NCBI RefSeq assembly: GCF_014208105.1
Contig: NZ_JACHMQ010000001.1
Span: forward strand, 5,766,001-5,830,000
Direction: 5' to 3'
Origin: Actinomadura coerulea
Lineage (GTDB): Bacteria > Actinomycetota > Actinomycetes > Streptosporangiales > Streptosporangiaceae
Length of the DNA: 64,000 nucleotides
Part shown: positions 51,061 through 59,040 of the stretch, piece by piece
Position numbering within the stretch: the first letter of the stretch is position 1
How the letters are laid out: each line of letters starts with the position of its first letter
Position numbers and translations under genes: made by a program
The notes under the pieces: generated by a model
Database searches by the model: none
What the model was told of the DNA's origin: nothing
What the model saw: only the letters and a program-made list of their open reading frames with translations

Positions 51061-52326
51061 TCACTTGCGGCGGCGGCCGCGCTTGGGCTTCGCCTTCTCG
51101 CCAGGCCCGGCGAGCCGGACGTTCACTCCGCCGGAGGGCTTGCCCAAAGTCGCGGGACGGCGGCCGGTCTTCGGCTTCGAGTCGAGGACGGCCGTGCCGG
51201 TCGCGCGCTTGGACGAGCGGGCCCCCTTGGCTCCGGCCGCCATCACCGGGGCGGTCTTGGCACGGGCCTCGGCACGCGCAATCTGCTCGCGCGTCCTGCT
51301 CACCCGCTTACGGCCGGTGCCGCTGCGCGCGATGCGGGCCGCCATGCCGTTGCTGCTCGTGCCCGCCTGGGCGACGCGCAGGCGGCGCGTCCAGGTTCCG
51401 AGGTGGGCGGCGACGATCAGCAGGACCAGCGCGATGCCGACGCTCTTGCCCCACTGGAGCCGGTCGGTCGCCGCGATGTTCTGGGCCCTCGGCGAGTCGG
51501 TGGCGATCTGCGGCGCGGGGTAGGTGAACCCGGGCGTCGCACCGTCCGGCTGGACGGACGGGAGGGTGACCGGCGAGTCGTTGTTGAACGGGGTCAGCGG
51601 CGTCCCCGTGCTGGGGACCTGGGAGCCGCCGGAAGGCAGGGACGGCACCGAGCCGCTGCCCGGGGTGGACCCCGTCCCGCCTCCGAGTGAGGTGGTCGCC
51701 GAAGCGATGCCCGAGGAGAGCGACCCACCCGTGCCCGTGGACCGGATCGCCTTGACGCCCACGGAGGCCGCGCCGGTGGTCCTGGTCAGCGACAGGGTGG
51801 TGGAGCAGCTCGTTCCCGAGCAGAGGGAGTTCAGCGAGCCGGACTTGGACTTCACGCCCGAACCGCCGAGCGCGTAACCGGTGAGGTCGTCTTCGAGGCC
51901 GCGGTTCCACTTCACGACGAGCTTGCCGCCGGACACGCTGGCGGACACGCCGGTGGGCGCGGCCGGCGCGATGCGCACGGTGAAGGTGTTGGAGTCGTAG
52001 ACGTGGTTGGTCTGCTTGCCGAGCAGGTAGACCTTGTAGCGACCATTCCGACTGATCGAGAAGGTCCCGGACATATCGCCGGAGAGGCCCTTCTCCTGGA
52101 GGAACGTGTCGCCTATCCCGGGGCCGTCCACCCGCAGCTGCATCGTGATGGCGAAGTCGAAGTGCGCCTTCGCGGTCACCTGGGACCCGCTGCTGATCAC
52201 GGCGCCGTCCGCCGGGGTGATGACGCTTGTCGAGGCCGCCTGCGCGGGCAGGGCGGCGAGTACCGGGAAGCTCATCGCAAGGGGTGCCGCGAGCGCGATC
52301 GCACCGATCCTGCGAATGATGGTCAC
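51061..52326 (-). CDS. Exported single-pass protein with an FN3-like domain and a basic cytoplasmic tail
   Basis: A 421-residue protein. The signal peptide is residues 1-31 (APLAMSFPVLAALPAQA). An outer domain (32-120) is followed by a fibronectin-III-like domain (121-215, opening PAAPTGVSASVSGGKLVVKW and holding one Cys pair, C169/C174). A Ser/Pro/Gly linker, a membrane helix (about 294-312) and a long Arg/Lys-rich cytoplasmic tail (313-421) complete it. The tail has more than 30 basic residues and few acidic ones. No family name is known to me. It lies upstream of the tad cluster end and could interact with it. GTG start after GAAGGGATTGAGG. Confidence 0.8.
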   Translation of the reverse strand: MTIIRRIGAIALAAPLAMSFPVLAALPAQAASTSVITPADGAVISSGSQVTAKAHFDFAITMQLRVDGPGIGDTFLQEKGLSGDMSGTFSISRNGRYKVYLLGKQTNHVYDSNTFTVRIAPAAPTGVSASVSGGKLVVKWNRGLEDDLTGYALGGSGVKSKSGSLNSLCSGTSCSTTLSLTRTTGAASVGVKAIRSTGTGGSLSSGIASATTSLGGGTGSTPGSGSVPSLPSGGSQVPSTGTPLTPFNNDSPVTLPSVQPDGATPGFTYPAPQIATDSPRAQNIAATDRLQWGKSVGIALVLLIVAAHLGTWTRRLRVAQAGTSSNGMAARIARSGTGRKRVSRTREQIARAEARAKTAPVMAAGAKGARSSKRATGTAVLDSKPKTGRRPATLGKPSGGVNVRLAGPGEKAKPKRGRRRK

Positions 52327-52451
52327 GGCCTCAATCCCTTCGACAGCTCGCGCCGGACTTCCGCCGGGCGCACCGCACCTGACGATAACTACGGGCTTAC
52401 GGCAGCGTAACGTACCACCGGGTAGCAAAAGTCACAGAGGGATGACAAAGA

Positions 52452-52463
52452 GAAACGTGTTTC
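52452..52463. promoter_or_regulatory. Palindrome upstream of the exported FN3-like gene
   Basis: GAAACGTGTTTC is a 5-base-arm palindrome (GAAAC/GTTTC with GT between), about 126 bases before the start codon and in a locally AT-richer stretch. An operator is possible. Confidence 0.3.
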
Positions 52464-52487
52464 ATTCTCCGCGCCCCTCCCCAGCCT

Positions 52488-53016
52488 CTATTGACACTCA
52501 GTGCAACGAGACATGTGGCGCCAGGGTACGCCGTCCTGCTCCACAGGACCAGCCCTCGCCCGAGAAACGATCAGCCGCCCCTTCAGCCCCATGAGCATCG
52601 GGGCTTCGACTGCCACCGACACCTCGACGACCTCACCTCGCACCCGGCACCGCACCACCCGCGCCCCCGACGTGGCCGCGATCTCCCCGGCCCTCGCGCA
52701 GGCGGCTCCGCCCCCATCGGCGACTCGCGCCGCCCCCGCCAGCGCCGCCATGTCGGCCGCCGCCTCCCCCCGATGCCGCGCGCCCCCGAACCCCACCGAC
52801 CAGGATCGCCGCCACCCCCACCACCCAGACCAAAACCGCGAACCCCAATACCCAAAGCGTCCCCGACCCCCGGTCCCCACCGATCGCCCCACGTTCGGGA
52901 TGCTCGCGGGCCCCGCCGTCATCGGCCCCGCGTCGACTGGCAGCGCCGCGATCTGACCGCGCCGCCAGCGTCGCGGCGATCGTCCCCGCGGCGTACTCGC
53001 CCCCGCCCCCACTCAC
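52488..53016 (-). pseudogene. TadE-like gene (Rv3654c family) with a frameshift
   Basis: The reading starts at GTG 53016 (GGAGG five bases upstream) and gives an N-terminal part with a membrane helix (GTLWVLGFAVLVWVVGVAAI). It then changes frame at a run of five C (52783-52787, G on the coding strand). The second frame continues with ARHRGEAAADMAALAGAARV and SGARVVRCRVRGEVVEVSV, the typical TadE/Rv3654c C-terminal part. Removing one G from the run gives one continuous 175-residue protein. So either a real frameshift or a homopolymer error is present. It closes the tad cluster and would encode a minor pilus component. Confidence 0.75.
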
Positions 53017-53140
53017 AACTCCCTCCACCACCAACCAACCACCGCTCCCACCGCCCATCCCTCACCACTCCCCCGTCACCTCGCCGCCCCTCCACCACTC
53101 CGCCCCTCCACTCATCCGGCTCCTCACCGCCCATCGCCTC

Positions 53141-53182
53141 ACCGGTCCTCCACTCACCGGTCCTCCACTCACCGGTCCTCCA
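53141..53182. repeat. 15-bp tandem repeat in the tad cluster
   Basis: The unit ACCGGTCCTCCACTC occurs 2.8 times (53141-53155, 53156-53170, 53171-53182). It lies in a strongly strand-biased 222-base spacer between tadE and the frameshifted TadE-like gene. In one minus-strand frame it would read WRTGE repeatedly, but no start or ribosome-binding site supports translation. Confidence 0.8.
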
Positions 53183-53238
53183 TCGCCGCCGCCCCACCGC
53201 TCTCTCCCCGTCGCCTCACCGGTCACCGACCCGGGTGG

Positions 53239-53598
53239 TCACGGGGTGGTGGGTGGGGTGCCGGGTTCTGCTTCGGCGGCCGCGTGGGCGTGGACGATGA
53301 CGGGTGGGAGACCGATCGCGGCGGCGGTGGCCACGGGGGCCGAGATGTCGACGCGGACGGTGGCCTCGTCGCGGTGGAGCTGGACGGTCGCCTCCTTCGG
53401 GACGCCGCTCTCCACCAGCTCGCGGACGGCGGTGAGGGACTCGCCTCTGGCCGCCGCCCGGGCGCCGCTGCGGGCCGCGTCCGTGCAGGCGAGCTGTATG
53501 GACGCCGCCCTCACCCCCCACAGCGCCATCGCGGTGATCAGCACCAGGGAGGGGAGGGCCACGGCGATCTCCGCCGTGGCCATCCCGCGATCGCTCAA
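53239..53598 (-). CDS. tadE: TadE-like pseudopilin
   Basis: A 119-residue minor pilin-like protein. A TTG start at 53598 overlaps the stop of the Flp-like gene (TTGA). It gives a leader ending SDRG before MATAEIAVALPSLVLI, so the prepilin cleavage motif G-x4-E is intact. An ATG five codons later would lose the leader. The rest has a membrane helix and a mixed domain with ACTDAARSGARAAARGE, where the Cys could pair with another subunit. TadE proteins help assemble Tad pili. Confidence 0.85.
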   Translation of the reverse strand: MSDRGMATAEIAVALPSLVLITAMALWGVRAASIQLACTDAARSGARAAARGESLTAVRELVESGVPKEATVQLHRDEATVRVDISAPVATAAAIGLPPVIVHAHAAAEAEPGTPPTTP

Positions 53599-53789
53599 CC
53601 GGCCAGGTTGAGCGCCTTCTCGATGATCCGTAAGAGCATCGTCTTCACCTGCGGACTGGTCACGATCTTGAACAGCAGGCCCGCGAAGGCCGCCGCGGCG
53701 ATGGTGCCGACCGCGTACTCGGCTGTGGACATCCCGCGGTCCTTGCACGTGCCGGACCATCGCCGCACCACCGTCTTCCATGCCCTCAT
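53595..53789 (-). CDS. Flp-like pilin (DUF4244)
   Basis: A 64-residue pilin-like peptide. The leader MRAWKTVVRRWSGTCKDRG ends in the prepilin peptidase site before MSTAEYAVGTIAAAAFAGLL, with the E5 required for pilin assembly, then a single helix and a short amphipathic tail. DUF4244 proteins are the major pilin candidates of actinobacterial Tad loci. AAAGGAG lies five bases before the ATG. Its stop overlaps the tadE TTG start. A prepilin peptidase gene is not in the window. Confidence 0.9.
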   Translation of the reverse strand: MRAWKTVVRRWSGTCKDRGMSTAEYAVGTIAAAAFAGLLFKIVTSPQVKTMLLRIIEKALNLAG

Positions 53790-53875
53790 CGGGGCTCCTT
53801 TCGCTCGTGGTCGGTTCCAGGCTGCTGGGCCGGGAAGCCGGGTGACAGGTGAACCGCGTTCTGTGGATAACCCGC

Positions 53876-54718
53876 TCACCAGGGCAGGAGGATCGTCGAG
53901 GCGATCCCCGCGATGGCAGGGACGACGCCGAGGAGGACAAAGGCGGGGAGGAAGCAGAGGCCGAGTGGGGCAAGGGCCCGAATGCCCGCCGCTCGCGCCC
54001 TGGCGGCGGCGGCCGAACGTGCCACGCGGCGCTGGTCGCGGGCGAGCCGTCCGAGGGACGGGGCGAGCGCCGCACCCGTGGACGCCGCCCGGACGGCCGC
54101 ACGCGCCAAGGGCGCGAGCATCGGCTCCTGCGCCAGGGCCAGCCAGGCCTCCACCGGGTCGGCCCCCAGCCGGATCTGCACGGACACGGCCCGCAACTCC
54201 TCGCCGAGCGGGCCTCCCACCGCGCCCGCGACCGCTTCGACCGCCTCGTGCCAGGGCGCGCCGCCGCGCAGGCACGCGGCGAGGAGATCGACCGCGACGG
54301 GGAGATCGGCGATGAGCCGCGCCCGTCTGCGGCGACGCTCCCCGCCGCCGACGCGACTGAAGGAAAGCCAGACGGCCGCGGCGACCAGCACGCCGATCAC
54401 TCCACCGGCAGGGTCGCCCAGCACCACTACGCACACCGCTCCCGCCACGCCTGCGGCAACCCGCCGAAGGACGACGTCGCGGCGCCCGGACGCCTCGGTC
54501 GGCCCGTCCCGTTCCTTGGCCCCCGAGGCTGGGGCGGACGTCGCCTGTGGGGGAACGCGTTCCATGGCCCACCCGCCCCGTCGCCCGGGAGCCGCGTGCC
54601 TGGGAGGAGGCCCCCCGAACTGGCCGATCAGCCTCCGCGTGGAGGTATCGGCTCCCCTAGGGAGGAGGAACCCCGATGCCGCAGCGCAGAGCATGGCCAT
54701 GAGCGTCGTCATCACCAT
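53876..54718 (-). CDS. tadC: Type II/IV secretion F-domain membrane protein (TadC-like)
   Basis: A 280-residue inner-membrane platform protein with the T2SSF domain: RLIADLPVAVDLLAACLRGGAPWHEA, then RAAVRAASTGAALAPSLGRLARDQR, and last helices LGLCFLPAFVLLGVVPAIAG. The N-terminal half contains two or three membrane helices. It works with TadB and the TadA ATPase in pilus assembly. The start is ATG 54718; an ATG two codons later is equally possible. It follows tadB at a gap of 64 bases. Confidence 0.9.
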   Translation of the reverse strand: MVMTTLMAMLCAAASGFLLPRGADTSTRRLIGQFGGPPPRHAAPGRRGGWAMERVPPQATSAPASGAKERDGPTEASGRRDVVLRRVAAGVAGAVCVVVLGDPAGGVIGVLVAAAVWLSFSRVGGGERRRRRARLIADLPVAVDLLAACLRGGAPWHEAVEAVAGAVGGPLGEELRAVSVQIRLGADPVEAWLALAQEPMLAPLARAAVRAASTGAALAPSLGRLARDQRRVARSAAAARARAAGIRALAPLGLCFLPAFVLLGVVPAIAGIASTILLPW

Positions 54719-54782
54719 TTCACCGGCTCCCTGCGAGATTTCTGCGTGTGCATGGCGGCCTCCTGGGTGGGGCGGACATCGG

Positions 54783-55478
54783 CTAGCGGGGAGATTCAGC
54801 GGCTTTGGCCAGGTGGCGGGTCCAGTAGAGGCCGGTGGCGTTGAGGGCCGTGCCTGTGATCAGGCAAGCGAGGCCAGGGAGGGTCGTGCAGAGGAACGGG
54901 ATGGGGTGGGCGCCCAAGGCGGCGGCCATGCCCAGGCCCAGGAGAGGGAGGGCGGCCAGTAGGCGGGCCGTGGCTCGGGGGCCGGCTAGTTGAACGGAGA
55001 CGTCCTGGCGTTGGGCCTCCTCATCGCGGAGGGCGCTAGCCAAGCCGTCCAGGACGGTGGCCAAGGTGCCGCCGCGTTCGGAGCCGACACGCCAGCAGGC
55101 CGCCAGGAGGCGAAGCCCCTCGGCGCCTGGCAGCGTCGCTACTTCGTCCAGGTGGTCCGGGGGCGGGCGAGGCAGGCCGAGCAGTTCTTTGGAGACGTGG
55201 GGGTCGAGGACGGCGGCGGCTGCTGTGAAGGCTTCGTCCGGGGTCCGGCCCGCGGACAGCTCGGCGGCCATGGCATCGCAGAGTTCGATGATCGAGCTTC
55301 GGCGGCGTTGCGGCCGCGTCCGACGTTCCCTGAAGGTCTCCAGTCTGGCGCGCAGCGGACGCATCGGGTCGCCCGGTGGAGCCGCGCCCAGGCGATCGAG
55401 GCGATGAGCCGCCGGTGCGGGCCCCAGGTAGATCCACACAGCGGCAGCCGCGCAGAAGACGGCGAGAACGATCAACAC
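54783..55478 (-). CDS. tadB: Type II/IV secretion F-domain membrane protein (TadB-like)
   Basis: A 231-residue platform protein. An N-terminal helix (LIVLAVFCAAAAVWIYLG) is followed by the T2SSF segment IIELCDAMAAELSAGRTPDEAF and GGTLATVLDGLASALRDEEAQ. Two C-terminal helices complete it. The GTG at 55478 is chosen as giving a normal N-terminus; a TTG at 55508 is an alternative. It is shorter than many TadB proteins. The 424-base gap before it breaks the tight spacing of the rest of the cluster. Confidence 0.85.
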   Translation of the reverse strand: MLIVLAVFCAAAAVWIYLGPAPAAHRLDRLGAAPPGDPMRPLRARLETFRERRTRPQRRRSSIIELCDAMAAELSAGRTPDEAFTAAAAVLDPHVSKELLGLPRPPPDHLDEVATLPGAEGLRLLAACWRVGSERGGTLATVLDGLASALRDEEAQRQDVSVQLAGPRATARLLAALPLLGLGMAAALGAHPIPFLCTTLPGLACLITGTALNATGLYWTRHLAKAAESPR

Positions 55479-55902
55479 CAGGCACCCCGTGGGCAGAACA
55501 GAGGGCAACTCGCAGGGCCGGGTATCCGCCAGGTCCGCACGACGACTGCGCAGAGGACGGCTAAGGAGACCAACACCGGGTGCCTCGCAAGCGATCTAGG
55601 CGATGGCGCGCGCGGGTGGGCATCGCGTGGGGCCGTCGGCGGTGGTGGTGCGGAGGACGCGGCTGGTGCGGTCCGCATGAGGCACCTCGCAGGCGGAACA
55701 GGCGGCAGTTCGCAGGGGCGGAAATCCGAGACGCCCGTACGGCGGGGGCGGAGCAGAGGATGGGTGAGGCCCCCCACGGCGACGGTGCTGGGGGCGGGTA
55801 AGGCGGTCCGCGCGGTGGTGGTGCAGGGGCGGATAGGGCGGTCGATTTGAGGTGCCTTGCGTGGTCCTGGGCTGGGAGTGGTGGGGGCGCGTAGGGGTGT
55901 GG
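55479..55902. other. Repeat-bearing gap inside the tad cluster
   Basis: 424 bases between tadA and tadB with no supported gene. GCGGTGGTGGTGC occurs twice (55639-55651, 55812-55824), and each copy is followed 40-60 bases later by a TGAGG..CCT-GC block, so an imperfect duplication of about 170 bases is likely. A minus-strand open frame of 144 codons is Pro/Arg-rich and overlaps the tadB start; I do not accept it as a gene. Confidence 0.5.
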
Positions 55903-57057
55903 TCATCGTTGGGTGGCTTTTAGGCGGGTGGTCAGGGCGTTTGCGCCTGCGGCGGGGATGGTTTCGCCGGAGGCGGTGAACGAGATCGCGGGGACCACGC
56001 CGACCAGGCCGTTCGGGGCTCTTTGGAGGAGGCAGATCTCGGCCACTCTGCGGATGCCTCCGCCGGGGTCGCGGACCAGGTGGACGATGATGTCCAAGGC
56101 GGCGGCCAGCTGGCTGTGGACGGCCTCTCGGGTCAGGCCCGCTGCGCAGGCCAGGGCTTCGAGGCGGGCGGGGACGTCGGCCGCGGTGTTCGCGTGGAGG
56201 GTGCCGCAGCCTCCTTCGTGGCCCGTGTTCAGGGCTTGCAGGAGAACTACGACCTCGGGGCCTCTTACCTCGCCTACCACCAAGCGGTCGGGGCGCATGC
56301 GGAGGGCCTGGCGAACCAGGTCGTTCAGGGTTACGCCGCCGGCGCCTTCGGTGTTGGGCGGCCGTGCCTCCAGCCTGACCACGTGGGGGTGGGTGGGCTT
56401 CAGTTCGGCGGAGTCCTCTACCAGGAGGAGGCGCTCGGACTGGTTCGCCAAGGAGAGCAAGCCGCTCAGAAGTGTCGTCTTGCCAGTTCCTGTGCCGCCG
56501 CTGATCAGGAAGGCCGCTCGGGACTCGATCAGGGCTGCCAGCAGGTCGGCGCCCTCGGGCGGGACGGTGCGGGCGGTGACCAGTTCGTCCAGCGTGAAGG
56601 CGCGACGGCGGGGGAGGCGCAGTGACAGGCAGGTTCCGGTCGCGGCCACCGGTGGGAGGACGGCGTGCAGGCGGACGCCGCCGGGGAGGCGGGCGTCGGC
56701 GTAGGGGGAGGCGTCGTCGAGGCGGCGGCCGGCCGCGGCGGTGAGGCGCTGGGCCAGGCGGCGGAGGGTCGCCTCGTCCGGGAAGCGCACCGCGGTGCGG
56801 ACCAGGCCGGAGCCCGTGTCGATCCAGACCTCGTCGGGGCCGTTCACCAGGACGTCGGTGACCTCCGGTGAGCGGAGGAGCGGTTCCAGGGGGCCGGCGC
56901 CGACGAACTCGGCGCGTAACTCGTCGGCCAGGGCCAGTACTTCGCGGTCGCCCAGCAGGCGCTCCTCGGCGCGGAGCGCCGCGGCGACGCGGCCGGTGGT
57001 GGCTTCGCCGCCCGTGTGGGCGAGCCGGTCTCGGACGGCGTTGGAGAGGCCGGTCAT
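55903..57057 (-). CDS. tadA: Tad secretion ATPase TadA (CpaF family)
   Basis: A 384-residue hexameric ATPase. The N-terminal helical part is followed by PLLRSPEVTDVLVNGPDEVW. Walker A is GGTGTGKT (187-194), the Asp box is in LLLVEDSAELKP, Walker B in RLVVGEVRGPEV and the His box in GHEGGCGTLHANTA. It powers Tad pilus assembly. The start overlaps the ssd stop as ATGA, so both are translated together. No Flp-type prepilin peptidase or secretin is needed in a Gram-positive, and none is seen. Confidence 0.94.
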   Translation of the reverse strand: MTGLSNAVRDRLAHTGGEATTGRVAAALRAEERLLGDREVLALADELRAEFVGAGPLEPLLRSPEVTDVLVNGPDEVWIDTGSGLVRTAVRFPDEATLRRLAQRLTAAAGRRLDDASPYADARLPGGVRLHAVLPPVAATGTCLSLRLPRRRAFTLDELVTARTVPPEGADLLAALIESRAAFLISGGTGTGKTTLLSGLLSLANQSERLLLVEDSAELKPTHPHVVRLEARPPNTEGAGGVTLNDLVRQALRMRPDRLVVGEVRGPEVVVLLQALNTGHEGGCGTLHANTAADVPARLEALACAAGLTREAVHSQLAAALDIIVHLVRDPGGGIRRVAEICLLQRAPNGLVGVVPAISFTASGETIPAAGANALTTRLKATQR

Positions 57058-58127
57058 GCCGCCTCCCGGTAGGCGTAGGGCTGGAGGGCGAGGTCGGCCA
57101 GGACGGTGGCGCAGAAGTCGGCCAGGGGGCCGCGGCGGCACGCGCGCCCGAGGTCGCCGGAGTCGATGGCGGTGGGGAGGCGGCGGTCTCGGTCGAAGGA
57201 GCCGGCGAGCGGAAGGCCGAGGACGCTCGCGACGGCGTCGGGGGTGATGCCGCCCGGGGCGGGGCCTTGGACGACGAGGCGCAGGTCGGCGGTGTCGCGG
57301 CGGAGGGCGGCGGCGAGGCCGTCGGCAGCCACGGTGGCGCGGACCTCGGCCGGGACGAGCAGGAACGTGGCGGCGGCGGCGCGCAGGGCCGCGCGGCCGA
57401 GGTCGCCGGGGTGGCGGGGGACGTCCGCGATGACCAGGTCGAATCCGCGGGCGGCGGCGTCGAACAGGGAGCGGACGGCCTCCTCGGAGACCGGTTCGGG
57501 CTCGCCGCGCCGCCAGGACAGGACGGACAGGTCGCCCGTGCCGGGCAGGGTCTCGCGGAGGGTCGCGCTGCTGAGGCGGCCGCGGCGTTCGGCGAGGTCG
57601 TGCCAGCGGACGCCCTCGTGCGACTCCAGGCCGAGGAGGAGGTCGATGCCGCCGCCGAACGGGTCGGCGTCGACGAGGAGGGTGCGCAGGCCCGTGCCCG
57701 CCGCGCAGAGGCCGAGCGCGGTCGCGAGGACGCTGGCCCCCGCGCCGCCGCGGGCGCCGACGACGCAGAGGGCCGTGGCCCAGCCGCCCTCGGGCTCGCA
57801 GGCGGCGGCGAAGGCGTCGATCAGCCAGTCCTCGTGGTCGGGGAGGGCGACGACGTCCTGGGCGCCGGCCTCCACGGCCAGGCGGTAGGCGTCGGGGGTC
57901 TCGCCGCCGGTGACGAGGACGACGCCCGGGCGGCGCTGGAGGCCGGCGGCGGCGACGTCCTCGGCGAGGTCGGCGCCGACGAGGATGAGGGAGGGCCAGG
58001 TCCAGGCGGGTCTGGCCTCGTCGGCGCCGTAGGCGACCTCGGCGTGGGCGTCGGCGGCCGCGGCGAGGCGGAGGAGGCCGTCGGCGAGCGCGGGGTCACC
58101 GGTGACGATCAGTGCCGCGAGGTTCAT
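57054..58127 (-). CDS. ssd: Septum-site-determining-like protein (Ssd/CpaE family)
   Basis: A 357-residue ParA/MinD-like protein. Residues 1-110 resemble a receiver-like domain (LIVTGDPALADGLL, and GAQDVVALPDHEDW at the end). The ATPase-like domain starts ALCVVGARGGAGASVLATAL (119-138). Both Lys residues of the deviant Walker A (KGGxGKT) are replaced: the motif reads ARGGAGAS. VDADPFGGGIDLLLG and DLVIADVPRHPGD match the switch regions. Such Ssd proteins lie at the head of tad loci and were linked to septum regulation in mycobacteria. The ATG at 58127 follows AAGGAG. Confidence 0.9.
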   Translation of the reverse strand: MNLAALIVTGDPALADGLLRLAAAADAHAEVAYGADEARPAWTWPSLILVGADLAEDVAAAGLQRRPGVVLVTGGETPDAYRLAVEAGAQDVVALPDHEDWLIDAFAAACEPEGGWATALCVVGARGGAGASVLATALGLCAAGTGLRTLLVDADPFGGGIDLLLGLESHEGVRWHDLAERRGRLSSATLRETLPGTGDLSVLSWRRGEPEPVSEEAVRSLFDAAARGFDLVIADVPRHPGDLGRAALRAAAATFLLVPAEVRATVAADGLAAALRRDTADLRLVVQGPAPGGITPDAVASVLGLPLAGSFDRDRRLPTAIDSGDLGRACRRGPLADFCATVLADLALQPYAYREAA

Positions 58128-58283
58128 CGGATGCTCCTTCGACGTTCGGAGACATCCACCTTGCGGCGCGCGGCGGGAGCGGCGATGGGGTTCCGCCGAC
58201 TGTGGATAACTTCGCCGGGGCGGCGGGCGGGCGGTGGCGCGGGATCGTTCACCCGGGGCCACCGCCCGGCCGCCTCACGACAG

Positions 58284-58348
58284 GGCGACCCCCGCCGGGG
58301 GGGAGAGCGGGGGTCGCCGGCGGTCCGGCTCCGGGGGGGTAGAGCCGG
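58284..58348. repeat. Two perfect GC hairpins upstream of ssd
   Basis: GGCGACCCCCGC/GCGGGGGTCGCC (58284-58295, 58307-58318; 12-base stem) and CCGGCTC/GAGCCGG (58325-58331, 58342-58348). They lie 150-220 bases upstream of ssd on its coding strand and could lie in its leader or end a transcript arriving from upstream. Confidence 0.6.
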
Positions 58349-58987
58349 CCCGCTTTCCCAGAAAAGTCTCAGGGAGTTCGGGCTATGCCACAGGTAAGTC
58401 CCCTCTATGGAAGAGGCAAACTCACCGACTCAAGTCTAGGCGGATACAACATATGCTGCCCGATCGCCGAGAGTTCCGTCGAGCCGCAAACTCGCCCGGC
58501 ACATGGCGATTTTTCGCGCCCGGCGACGACGATCCGCCGGAGCGGCCGGCGCAGGGCGCCGCCCGGCCACGGCTGGGGCCCCCGTTCCGGCGCACACGAA
58601 GTGCAACGGGACGGGATTGGGAGCGTACCGGAGAACTAAAGATCTTTCCCGTGCGTTCGAGTGATCGACGACAAAGGGAAATGGTTACCCTGAGTGATCA
58701 ATTTCGCGATCCGGACGCCGTTTCCGGAAGTCCGGAATATGCCTCCTCAAGCTCGGCGGGCATCACGGTCCCCTCCGGCACCGCCTCCGCCGCCCGAGGG
58801 CCGTTTCCCGAATGGGCCTTGTCATCTGGGCAAATAAGGCGTAGACAGGACATACGGACCGAGTGTCCGGGCACGGCAGCCGGGTACCCACGCGCGACCA
58901 GCCGCGGGAGGCGCGTCGAGACGGGCTTGACCCGATCCGACGGATATGAGGTGCACGCTTGGTAACCCGGTGTGACGTGTCCAGCGG

Positions 58988-59010
58988 CGGCGTCCCGGCA
59001 AGGGACGCCG
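58988..59010. terminator. Hairpin after the pentapeptide-repeat gene
   Basis: CGGCGTCCC (58988-58996) and GGGACGCCG (59002-59010) form a perfect 9-base stem with loop GGCAA, 30 bases past the stop of the minus-strand gene. On the plus strand it is followed by TTTCGC; on the minus strand no T-run follows. Confidence 0.55.
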
Positions 59011-59040
59011 TTTCGCTTGCGCCGCGCACCCGCCGGGCCT

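Larger units (their letters stand above)
58128..59040. other. 913-bp spacer upstream of the tad cluster
   Basis: No supported gene. It holds two perfect hairpins (58284-58318 and 58325-58348) and the terminator-like stem of the pentapeptide gene at 58988-59010. From about 58,380 to 58,870 the sequence is less GC-rich and probably contains the promoter for ssd. A palindrome AAAGATCTTT is at 58638-58647. Open frames here, including one starting at ATG 58681, have no proper ribosome-binding site or recognisable domain. Confidence 0.5.

Noticed and set aside
50426..51523. Plus-strand frame of 365 codons over the spacer and the FN3-like gene
   Set aside because: Half of it is antisense to a well-supported exported protein and its translation is an Arg-rich shadow.
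55472..55906. 144-codon Pro-rich minus-strand frame between tadA and tadB
   Set aside because: It overlaps the tadB start, lacks domains and lies in duplicated spacer DNA.
58681..58965. 94-codon frame in the spacer upstream of ssd
   Set aside because: AAAGGG lies only two bases from the ATG, and the translation is Ser/Gly/Arg-rich without any recognisable feature.
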